Source: an uncultured Desulfovibrio sp. (GTDB taxonomy: Bacteria > Desulfobacterota > Desulfovibrionia > Desulfovibrionales > Desulfovibrionaceae). From it: a stretch of DNA of 64,000 bases. Below, in pieces: positions 51,453-58,397 of this stretch (the stretch's first letter is position 1; every line of letters starts with the position of its first letter). The stretch is from positions 124,001 to 188,000 of the forward strand of contig NZ_CASDOY010000001.1 of the NCBI RefSeq assembly GCF_949282365.1, read 5' to 3'. The notes beneath the pieces are model-generated. The model worked only from the letters and a program-made list of their open reading frames with translations. It did not search any database and was not told where the DNA came from. The position numbers and the translations under genes were made by a program.

Positions 51453-52308
51453 CTTTCACCCCCAGCTTTTCCACCAGCTCCTGTCCCTTTGCCGAGGAGG
51501 CCGGGATGAAACCCGCCCTGTCGAAATACGCGCCGCCTTCAGGACCTGATATCCAGCGGATATAGTCTTCAGCCGCGGGGATATCCTCCGCCTCCTCCAT
51601 CAGGCCCACCGTGAAGGTCAGCGGACCTGCCGGATAGAATTTTTCCGGTATTTCCACAAGATCGAGATGGGGGCCGAAGGCGGGCATGCGCGTGATGCGC
51701 CGTTCGACGATCATGGCATCCGCCTTGCCGGTACAGACGTCCATCACGCTGCGCTGTACGCAGCTGCCGGGGTTGACGACGTTGCGCTTCACTGCCTCGA
51801 GCACGCCTGCCGCCTTGAGCAGGCCGTTGGCCGCATCACCGCCTGGAGGCGACGCCTTGGGCGCCATGGCCACCCTCACCCCCTGGCGGGCCATATCGTC
51901 CACGCTTTTGATATTGGCAGGATTTCCCTTGGGGACCACGATGACATAACTGGTAAAGCAGAGCGGTACAAAGAACTTCATGCGGCCTGCCTTGCGCAGC
52001 TTCCGTGCCAGAGCCAGCACGCGTCCGGCGAACACGTCGGTACGACCGCTGGCAAGGAGAGATTTGCCGAGGACCGCGGCAAAGGCCCCGGTATAGGCGA
52101 CCTCAACGGATGTGGCCTGACGGTATGCGGCATGGGCGGGGATCATGGCTTCCGCCAGACCGCCGCACGACCAGACATGGAGCGTCCTGGGAGCTGCCTG
52201 CGCCTGTGCCGGCAGGACACCGGCCACGGCGCTGCCCAAAACTCCGGCGAGCCCGGCGCGCAAAAAAGCGCGACGTCCGCCCTGCTGTTCTTCATGATCT
52301 GAAGACAT
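51442..52308 (-). CDS. ModA-like periplasmic binding protein with Tat signal
   Basis: A 288-residue protein from ATG 52308 with GAGGAGG upstream. A twin-arginine signal (GGRRAFLRAGLAGVLGS) is followed by an Ala-rich region ending AQA-AP. The mature part is a type II periplasmic binding fold like ModA/WtpA (LHVWSCGGLAEAMIPAHAAY, FVPLCFTSYVIVVPKGNPANI, GKADAMIVERRITRM). ModA proteins capture molybdate or tungstate, and substrate residues cannot be verified by eye. No permease or ATPase gene is nearby, so it does not look like part of a complete ABC importer. It is the first gene of an operon with the NapH-like and NifB-like genes, suggesting a role in sensing or delivering an oxyanion. Confidence 0.83.
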   Translation of the reverse strand: MSSDHEEQQGGRRAFLRAGLAGVLGSAVAGVLPAQAQAAPRTLHVWSCGGLAEAMIPAHAAYRQATSVEVAYTGAFAAVLGKSLLASGRTDVFAGRVLALARKLRKAGRMKFFVPLCFTSYVIVVPKGNPANIKSVDDMARQGVRVAMAPKASPPGGDAANGLLKAAGVLEAVKRNVVNPGSCVQRSVMDVCTGKADAMIVERRITRMPAFGPHLDLVEIPEKFYPAGPLTFTVGLMEEAEDIPAAEDYIRWISGPEGGAYFDRAGFIPASSAKGQELVEKLGVKDVA

Positions 52309-52916
52309 CGTTCCTCCTCGGTTGAAAACAGATGGCTGCCGATGCGCCACCCAAACAGCCGGCAAGCATCAGATGAGCCTGACGACGGTTTGACCGAGGA
52401 AGAAAAATCATCTGACACACTACCGGGACTTCCAGCCCCCTGAAAGGCGTTGTCAGACATAACCGGAAGGGAAAAAGAGGAAAGAGTGACGGGCCGCTGC
52501 TCCATGCAGATCCCGCATGGTACAGGTCAGGAAGGCGGATACATGGTTTTGACGGGCGCAGCGCAGCATATTTCATTCGTTGTTTATAAAAAATTACTGA
52601 GAGCACAGCAGTCTGTCAATGACGGGCGGGCCTTTTTCGACATGGCAAAAAAGCCTTCCGCCAAAGCCGGTGCAACGCCCTCCGCGCCTGCCAGGCATGT
52701 TCCCGGCCGTGTCCGGCACTGCTGCCGTGTCCGGCCTGCCCCGGTCACGGACGGGCCCGGATGCGTTTTCCTTTCCATACCAAGGGCGGCAGCTGCGGCA
52801 TCTGCCGCAACTGCCGCCCGGGCACGCATGCTCCATGCATGACGCTTGTCCTCCAGGAAAGCCCGCCGCCGCTTCCCGGACTTCCTTCGGGGACAGGGCC
52901 GCTGCCTGTGCGCGAC
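52309..52916. other. Intergenic region upstream of the ModA-like operon
   Basis: About 600 bases without a supported gene. The control region of the minus-strand ModA-like operon should lie here, including an AT-rich block near 52560-52610. The TctA gene on the same strand starts from its own operon further right, so part of this stretch is also its downstream region. I see no riboswitch I can support. Confidence 0.5.
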
Positions 52917-54425
52917 CTAACTTTCAGCGCTCTCCCGCATCCGCCGTTCCATGCGCTCCATGAGCAGGGGCGAGAGCACGCCCAGCACGCAGAGGGCGAT
53001 CAGCACCCAGCACAGGGACGTGGAAAAGAGGATGGACGGGTCCCCGTCGCTGAGGAGCAGGGAGCGGCGCAGGCCGCGCTCGCCGATGGGGCCCAGGATC
53101 AGGCCCAGCACGATGGCCGCGGCATTGAAGTCGAACTTGCGCGCCAGATAGCCGATGACGCCGAAGATCAGCATGATGACCACTTCCACCACATTGTTGT
53201 GGATGGCGTAGGAGCCCACTACGCAGAGCAGGAAGATGGACGGGATGAGGATGGCGTCCGACAGGCGCGAGATCTGGGCGAAGCCCTTGCAACCCAGCAT
53301 GCCCACGCCCAGCATGAAGAACTGCACCAGCACGAAGCCGGCGAAGAAGGTATAGGTCATGCCGGCATAGGTGGTGAACAGTTCCGGCCCGGGCTGCAGG
53401 CCGTGGATGATGAGGCCGCCCATGAGCACGGCGGTCACGGATTCGCCGGGGATGCCCAGGGTCAGGGTGGGGATGAGGGAACCGCCGGTCACGGCGTTGT
53501 TGGCAGCCTCGGAGCCCGCCACGCCTTCAATGGAGCCTTTGCCGAATTCGTCCTTGTGCTTGGAGAAGCGCCGGGCCTCGTTGTAGCCCATGAAGCAGGC
53601 GATGGACGCCCCCGCGCCGGGCAGGATGCCCACGATGTTGCCGATGAGCCACGACCGGATGATGGTGGGCGAGATGCGCCGGTATTCCGCTTTGCTCAGG
53701 CCGAAACGGTCGGTCATGGCCGAGGCCTTGGGCCGCTGCACAATACGCTTTTCAGCCAGGATGAGCACCTGCGACATGGAGAACAGGCCGATAAGGGCGC
53801 AGGTGGTGTTCACGCCGTTATAGAGGGTCGCCTGCCCGAACATGAAGCGCGGTACCCCTTCCATGGGATCCATGCCGATGGTGGAGATGAGCAGGCCGAT
53901 ACCGCCGGAGATGAGCCCCTTGAGGATGGACTTGGACGACACCCCAGCGATGATGGTCAGGCCGAAGAGCGAGAGCCAGAAGTATTCCGGGCTCTTGAAC
54001 TTCATGGCCAGCTGGGCCAGCAGGGGGGAGAAGAAATAGAGCGAGATGCAGCTCAGCAGACCGCCGCAGAACGAGGCGAAGCAGGCGGTGAACAGGGCCT
54101 TGGCCGCCTTGCCGCGCAGGGTGAGCTGGTAGCCTTCGATGGCCGTGGCCGCCGAGGCGGGCGTGCCGGGGGTGTGGATGAGGATGGCGCTGATGGAACC
54201 GCCAAAGATGGCGCCGCAATAGATGCCGCCCAGCACGATCAGGCCTGTGGCCGGGTCCATGCCGAAGGTGACGGGCAAAAGCAGGGCCACGCCCATGGCC
54301 GCGGAAAGACCGGGCAGGCAGCCGATGGTGATGCCCACGATGGTGGACGCCAGCATGGCCAGCAGATTGATGGGCGCGATGGCCTGCAAAAAGCCCGCCC
54401 CCATGAGAGCCAAAGTATCCGTCAT
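52917..54425 (-). CDS. tctA: Tripartite tricarboxylate transporter, large membrane subunit TctA
   Basis: A 502-residue polytopic membrane protein with the family strings GITIGCLPGLSAAMGVALLLP, GGIYCGAIFGGSISAILI, TPGTPASAATAIEGY and, in the second half, GILPGAGASIACF and PTLTLGIPGESVTAVLMGG. The duplicated glycine-rich hairpins form the transport core. It is an ion-gradient-driven importer of a carboxylate delivered by the TctC binding protein. ATG 54425 lies 10 bases after tctB. The gene looks complete. Confidence 0.95.
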   Translation of the reverse strand: MTDTLALMGAGFLQAIAPINLLAMLASTIVGITIGCLPGLSAAMGVALLLPVTFGMDPATGLIVLGGIYCGAIFGGSISAILIHTPGTPASAATAIEGYQLTLRGKAAKALFTACFASFCGGLLSCISLYFFSPLLAQLAMKFKSPEYFWLSLFGLTIIAGVSSKSILKGLISGGIGLLISTIGMDPMEGVPRFMFGQATLYNGVNTTCALIGLFSMSQVLILAEKRIVQRPKASAMTDRFGLSKAEYRRISPTIIRSWLIGNIVGILPGAGASIACFMGYNEARRFSKHKDEFGKGSIEGVAGSEAANNAVTGGSLIPTLTLGIPGESVTAVLMGGLIIHGLQPGPELFTTYAGMTYTFFAGFVLVQFFMLGVGMLGCKGFAQISRLSDAILIPSIFLLCVVGSYAIHNNVVEVVIMLIFGVIGYLARKFDFNAAAIVLGLILGPIGERGLRRSLLLSDGDPSILFSTSLCWVLIALCVLGVLSPLLMERMERRMRESAES

Positions 54426-54435
54426 GACGATCCCC

Positions 54436-54885
54436 TTACGAGAACAACAGGCCCACCGGCAGCGGGACCTTGAGGAAAAGCGTGAACACCGCGTAGATGA
54501 GCGCGGCCATGACCGCCACCGTCAGCACGATATGCCAGCGGGGCACGCGCAAAAAAGCCAGCGTACCCACCAGGTAGCAAATGCTGGCGATATAGAAGCC
54601 CGCCACCTCCATGAGCAGCATATACAACACGCAGCCCAGGCAGATGAAGCCGAACTGTTTCCACTGGAAACCGGCGAACAGCTCGGGCAGGTCATTGATG
54701 ACGCCCCACTGGCGGCGCACCCGCCACAGGCAGCGCCCCAGATAGCAGGTATTGAGGACCAGCAGACCGGTGATGAGGCAGAGCGGATAGGTCTGCGCGT
54801 CCGGCGGCAGCTCCAGGGTCATGTAAAGAAAAAAGAGCGTGAAGGCATACACCAGTGCCGTCACGCCGATATCGGATCGTTTCAT
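54436..54885 (-). CDS. tctB: Tripartite tricarboxylate transporter, small membrane subunit TctB
   Basis: A 149-residue protein with four predicted transmembrane helices (about residues 8-24, 37-50, 78-108 and 118-145) as in TctB. It has low sequence conservation, so the call relies on size, topology and position between tctC and tctA. It starts after an intercistronic hairpin that could reduce read-through from tctC. Confidence 0.9.
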   Translation of the reverse strand: MKRSDIGVTALVYAFTLFFLYMTLELPPDAQTYPLCLITGLLVLNTCYLGRCLWRVRRQWGVINDLPELFAGFQWKQFGFICLGCVLYMLLMEVAGFYIASICYLVGTLAFLRVPRWHIVLTVAVMAALIYAVFTLFLKVPLPVGLLFS

Positions 54886-54901
54886 ACGGACCGCCTGAAT
54901 G

Positions 54902-54934
54902 AAAAACGGCGGGAAAGGTCGCCCTTCCCCGCCG
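54902..54934 (-). terminator. Intercistronic terminator between tctC and tctB
   Basis: On the minus strand a 12-bp stem with one mismatch (54923-54934 with 54907-54918) and a GCGA loop runs into TTTTTC. It would let the binding-protein message accumulate over the membrane subunits. Confidence 0.75.
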
Positions 54935-54948
54935 GGACATGACAGAAA

Positions 54949-55902
54949 CTACTTCTTGTACAGCTTGGAGACCACGTCGCGGCAGAAGGCTTCCTGCGCG
55001 GCGATGAGCTCGGCCAGCTGCTTGTTGTCCTTGAAATCAAGGCTCATGCCGGCCTTGTTGTGAGCTTCGACGCAGGCGGGGTCCTGCATGGTCTTGCGGA
55101 AGGCGTCCACATAGAAGTCCACGATCTCCTGCGGGGTGCCTTTGGGCAGCACCAGGGCGCGGGCGGAACCGTACCATTCCTTGTAATAGCCCAGCTCGCC
55201 CAGGGTGGGCACGTCAGGATAGTGAGGCAGACGGGCGGTGTTGAACACGCCCAAGATGCGCAGTTCAGGCTTGTCGCCGCTGCACAGGGGGGCCACATCG
55301 GCTTCCTTGGCGCAGGAGAAGTGCACTTCGCCCTGGCGCAGGGCCAGCAGCTGGTCGGCGGTACCGCCGTAAGGGATGGCCTTGTACTTGAAGCCGGCGG
55401 ACGTGGCCAGCAGCTGGGCGGCGGTGTGGTTGGAGGCTTCCACGCCGTTGGTGGAGCAACGCAGATTGCCCTTGGCTTTGCAGGCGTCCACCAGTTCCTT
55501 GAGACTCTTCCAGGGGCTGTCGGCACGCACGACCACCACGCCGGTCTCACTCAGCTGGTTGCAGACGGGCACCACGTCGCTGACGGCAAAGGTCGAACCG
55601 GGCTGCACGGCCAGGGTGGTGAAGGTGGGCAGGTTGATGAAGCCGATGGTCCGGCCGTCGGGCTTGGAATTGACCAGCTCGGTCTAGCCGATCTTGCCGT
55701 CGCCGCCGGGCAGGTTGTTGATGATGAGGGTCTTGCCCACATATTTTTCAGCCTGCGAGGCCAGCAGGCGGGCGCCGGTATCCGTACCGGAACCGGCCTT
55801 GTAGGCGACGATGACGGTCACGTCGCCGTCCGGGCTCCACGCGGAAGCCGCCAGGGGCATGGCCAGCAGGGCCACAACAAGGAAAGCGAGTATCTTTTTC
55901 AT
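54949..55902 (-). pseudogene. tctC: TctC-type periplasmic binding protein gene with an in-frame amber codon
   Basis: The frame starts at ATG 55902 with GGAGG upstream and has a clear signal peptide (KKILAFLVVALLAMPLAASA). It runs 72 codons to a TAG at 55684-55686 (codon 73), then continues without frameshift to 54949. Together they give a 317-codon TctC family protein: IINNLPGGDGKIG before, TELVNSKPDGRTIGFINLPT after. Homologues commonly have an aromatic residue at this position, so one TGG-to-TAG change would explain it. It may be a nonsense mutation, a sequencing error or a site decoded by suppression or pyrrolysine. The rest of the frame shows no decay, which suggests the change is recent or tolerated. 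Confidence 0.8.
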
Positions 55903-56142
55903 GTTCCCTCCTCCAGGAACAGGTGGTTACGGCAATCCCGCGCAATTTTTCATGTATCGGGAAGTGCCGTTTTTCCTTACCGCCTCCTCGTCATGGCGTC
56001 AAGGAAGGCGCGTCATCTGCGCGTACGCTCCGGGCCGCCCTGTACGGCAGACGGCGTTCCGGTCCTGTCCTTTCCCGGGCCGCAGGCCGCGCCCGCGACG
56101 GGCAAAGGACAGGAAGCCCCTCCCGGCAAGGCCACCCGCCAA

Positions 56143-56176
56143 AACAAAAAAGCGGCCCGGAAAACTCCGGCCCGCC
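56143..56176 (-). terminator. Intrinsic terminator of tRNA-Met copy 1
   Basis: On the minus strand a GC-rich stem (about 56165-56176 with 56152-56160) around a TTTT loop is followed by TTTTTTG, some 10 bases after the tRNA. Confidence 0.75.
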
Positions 56177-56186
56177 GTCGGTTCGC

Positions 56187-56263
56187 TGGTAGCAAGGGAG
56201 GGATTTGAACCCCCGACACTGCGGGTATGAACCGCATGCTCTGACCAACTGAGCTACCTTGCC
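56187..56263 (-). tRNA. tRNA-Met (anticodon CAT), copy 1
   Basis: A 77-base cloverleaf on the minus strand with acceptor GGCAAGG / CCTTGCT (one G-T pair) and an encoded CCA. The anticodon arm TGCGG-TTCATAC-CCGCA has anticodon CAT. The paired first position and the lack of three G-C pairs in the anticodon stem argue for an elongator tRNA-Met rather than the initiator. A tRNA-Ile with modified CAT cannot be fully excluded. An identical gene lies at 56780-56856. Confidence 0.92.
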
Positions 56264-56298
56264 GTATTGTGTACCGCCTGCCACGCGGTGCACGCATC

Positions 56299-56327
56299 CA
56301 TCTACAGAAGACACTGTCGTTTGGCAA
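56299..56327 (-). promoter_or_regulatory. Promoter of tRNA-Met copy 1
   Basis: On the minus strand TTGCCA (complement of 56322-56327) and TAGATG (complement of 56299-56304) have a 17-base spacer. The upstream region is shared with the second copy. Confidence 0.65.
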
Positions 56328-56740
56328 GCACTTTTTGCCGCCTGGCTCGGGCATGACGACGACGCCCTTCCCCATGCGTGCGGACATCGGGTGTCGCTCC
56401 ACGTCTCCAAGGGCTTGTTGCCCGACTTACCCTTGCGTTCGGACATCGCGCCCAGGCGCCCACGCGGGCAAGGTGTGTCGCCGTGCCTGACCGGCCCGCT
56501 CTGGCCTGCCGGAGCGTTGCGCAACCGGAAAGCGCCGGCACGCTGGGGAAGCACGTCCCGGTCACTACGCACTTTCGCTACGGCCGGGAGCGTCGGCACT
56601 TCCGCCAGTTTTCGCTCCTCGCCGCGGCACGACCGCTGACGCCCGCGCGCCGTTTGCCCATGCGCGGACATCATCCGCCGCGAGAGCCTGCCGCTACCGT
56701 GCGTCCTGCCGTGTTCACGCGGCGTGCCCTGCCGCAAAAG
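56328..56740. other. Intergenic region between two tRNA-Met genes
   Basis: About 410 bases of GC-rich sequence between the two tRNA-Met units. Long open frames cross it, but none has start signals or a recognisable product. No mobile element ends are visible. Confidence 0.55.
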
Positions 56741-56770
56741 CGAAGAAGCCCGGGAACTTCCCGGGCTTCC
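56741..56770 (-). terminator. Intrinsic terminator of tRNA-Met copy 2
   Basis: On the minus strand a stem of about 11 bp (56759-56769 with 56745-56756) starts 10 bases after the tRNA and ends in TTCG. The T tract is poor but the hairpin is strong. Confidence 0.65.
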
Positions 56771-56779
56771 ATTATCTTC

Positions 56780-56856
56780 TGGTAGCAAGGGAGGGATTTG
56801 AACCCCCGACACTGCGGGTATGAACCGCATGCTCTGACCAACTGAGCTACCTTGCC
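56780..56856 (-). tRNA. tRNA-Met (anticodon CAT), copy 2
   Basis: Identical over all 77 bases to the copy at 56187-56263, with its own promoter and terminator. The similar promoter stretches (TTGCCAAAC ... TTCTGTAGA) show that the duplication included upstream control sequence. Confidence 0.92.
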
Positions 56857-56891
56857 GTGACAGCGTTGTGCGCAAACTCAACGCAGGGATG

Positions 56892-56920
56892 TTTCTACAG
56901 AAGTCGTCCCTGTTTGGCAA
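56892..56920 (-). promoter_or_regulatory. Promoter of tRNA-Met copy 2
   Basis: On the minus strand TTGCCA (complement of 56915-56920) and TAGAAA (complement of 56892-56897) are 17 bases apart. Confidence 0.65.
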
Positions 56921-56948
56921 GCATTTTTTCACATTTTGGCGATTTTTT

Positions 56949-57743
56949 TTAATGCACCATGAAATACCAGATGAAGGGCGCCAGCAACAGGCGGTAGACG
57001 GCAAAGGGCACCAGGGTCATGCGCCCCACCAGGCTCACGAAAGCCTTGACCGCGATCAGGGCGGAAATGAAGGAACCGATCATGCCCACGGCGAAGAAGG
57101 GGATGTCCGCCACCGTGAACAAATGCAGGTTCTTGAGCAGGTCAAAGCCCGTGGCCGCCACCATGATGGGCACCGCGGCGATGAAGGAATATTCCGCCGC
57201 CAGCGGACGGCGGGCCCCCAGGATCATGCCGCCCATGATGGTGGCCGCCGAGCGCGAAAAGCCGGGGAACAGCGCCAGGCACTGGAAGCAGCCGATACCG
57301 AAGGCCAGGCCGGGCGTCATGTCGTCCAGGGTCTCGTAGCGGGTGCGGAACTGGCGACGCTCCACAAAAATCATCAGCAGCGCGCCGATGACGAAGGGTA
57401 TCAGCACCATGCCGGGCGTGAACAGGCTCTTGATCTGCGCATGCAGCAGCAGGCCCAGCACACAGGCAGGGATGCAGGTCAGCACCAGCATCCAGATGCC
57501 GCGCAGGCCCGCGAAGGCCACGCCCGGCTGCGGACGCAGCAGCCCCCAGAAGCGCCCCCAATACAGCACCACCACCGCCATGATGGCCCCCAGCTGGATG
57601 ACCACCTGGAAGGTCGAGGCTTTTTCGCCGCTGAAGTTGAGCAGATCGCCCACCAGCACCAGATGGCCCGAGGACGAGACCGGCAGATATTCCGTCAGCC
57701 CTTCCACGATGCTGAGGATGAACGCAACCCACAAATTATCCAT
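56949..57743 (-). CDS. uppP: Undecaprenyl-diphosphate phosphatase
   Basis: A 264-residue polytopic membrane protein. The ATG at 57743 gives the family N terminus MDNLWVAFILSIVEGLTEYLPVSSSGHLVL. The frame continues upstream to 58238, but that part is not conserved-looking. Active-site motifs are EGLTEYLPVSSSGHL near residue 14 and PGFSRSAATIMGGM near residue 165. It recycles the undecaprenyl carrier used for peptidoglycan and other envelope polymers. It is divergent from a small gene at 57825. Confidence 0.94.
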   Translation of the reverse strand: MDNLWVAFILSIVEGLTEYLPVSSSGHLVLVGDLLNFSGEKASTFQVVIQLGAIMAVVVLYWGRFWGLLRPQPGVAFAGLRGIWMLVLTCIPACVLGLLLHAQIKSLFTPGMVLIPFVIGALLMIFVERRQFRTRYETLDDMTPGLAFGIGCFQCLALFPGFSRSAATIMGGMILGARRPLAAEYSFIAAVPIMVAATGFDLLKNLHLFTVADIPFFAVGMIGSFISALIAVKAFVSLVGRMTLVPFAVYRLLLAPFIWYFMVH

Positions 57744-57773
57744 ACCTGTTTGTCCTTTGGGTCCGGGGACCCG

Positions 57774-57802
57774 TTGTTTCCCGGCGCGGACTCGGCTACA
57801 CT
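57774..57802 (+). promoter_or_regulatory. Promoter of the 66-residue protein gene
   Basis: TTGTTT at 57774-57779 and TACACT at 57797-57802 have a 17-base spacer. The start codon follows 22 bases later. Confidence 0.6.
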
Positions 57803-57824
57803 GGCGCTCAACAAGGAGGAGCCC

Positions 57825-58025
57825 ATGGCAACCATCATGCCCGCCTCGGAACTGGTACGGCGTGCCGCCGCCTGGCTGGCGGAACAGCGCGCCCTGTATC
57901 CTGAAAAATCCCTGGCCGTCCTTCTGGACGAAGCCGGGATGCGCTTCAATCTCAACCCGCTGGATGCGGCGGCACTGGGACGCCTGTTCGAGCAGGGAAA
58001 GGCGCAGGGAGAAAAAAGCGCCTAG
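57825..58025 (+). CDS. Small soluble protein of unknown function
   Basis: A 66-residue protein with AAGGAGGA before ATG 57825, an excellent ribosome binding site, and a consensus-spaced promoter. It is predicted all helical (ASELVRRAAAWLAEQRALYPEKSLAVLLDEAGMRFNLN, in which the Leu/Ala spacing suggests amphipathic helices). No cysteines, signal peptide or membrane span are present. It is divergent from uppP. I do not recognise a family. The LDEAGMRFNL-x-PLDA string looks like a DNA-binding or protein-contact helix-turn-helix, but that is speculative. Confidence 0.75.
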   Translation: MATIMPASELVRRAAAWLAEQRALYPEKSLAVLLDEAGMRFNLNPLDAAALGRLFEQGKAQGEKSA

Positions 58026-58397
58026 CCGTCTCGCCGCGATCACCTGTCCTGCGGCGCAAGAGCGCCCCCTATCATCCACCGGCCGCCTTCCCGGGCTGGC
58101 CTGCCCTGTGGCGCCGGCCCCGGGAGGTTCGCCCGCCGTCGTCCGTCCCCACCGGCCTCTGCATACGGGACGCCGCGATATACCGGGGTAGACGGCATCA
58201 GGGTCCGCGGCAGCCCTATAGATGGAAATGCGCCGCATTGCAATCCCCGCTGCCCGGTCCTCTGCCGCAGCACCGCTTTTTCAAAAAAGGGGAAGGCCAC
58301 GGCCAAGGAAGCCGTTTCCCTCCCTTCTCTGCTACAGCTCCCCTGCCCCGAAAAAGGACAGGGGAGCTTTTTTCATGCCCGGAAGGCCGGAACAGCC
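58026..58397. other. Intergenic region downstream of the small gene
   Basis: About 370 bases with no supported gene. The only clear signal is the plus-strand terminator at 58336-58373, which is far from the stop codon of the 66-residue gene. That leaves a long 3' untranslated region or a small unannotated RNA. Confidence 0.5.
58336..58373 (+). terminator. Plus-strand intrinsic terminator upstream of the metG 3' end
   Basis: A 10-bp stem AGCTCCCCTG / CAGGGGAGCT (58336-58345 with 58359-58368) is followed by TTTTT. It is oriented on the plus strand, convergent with metG. Confidence 0.8.

Noticed and set aside
56279..56740. Long open frames between the two tRNA-Met genes
   Set aside because: They cross the tRNA genes, lack ribosome binding sites and give Arg/Ala/Pro-rich translations typical of non-coding GC-rich DNA.
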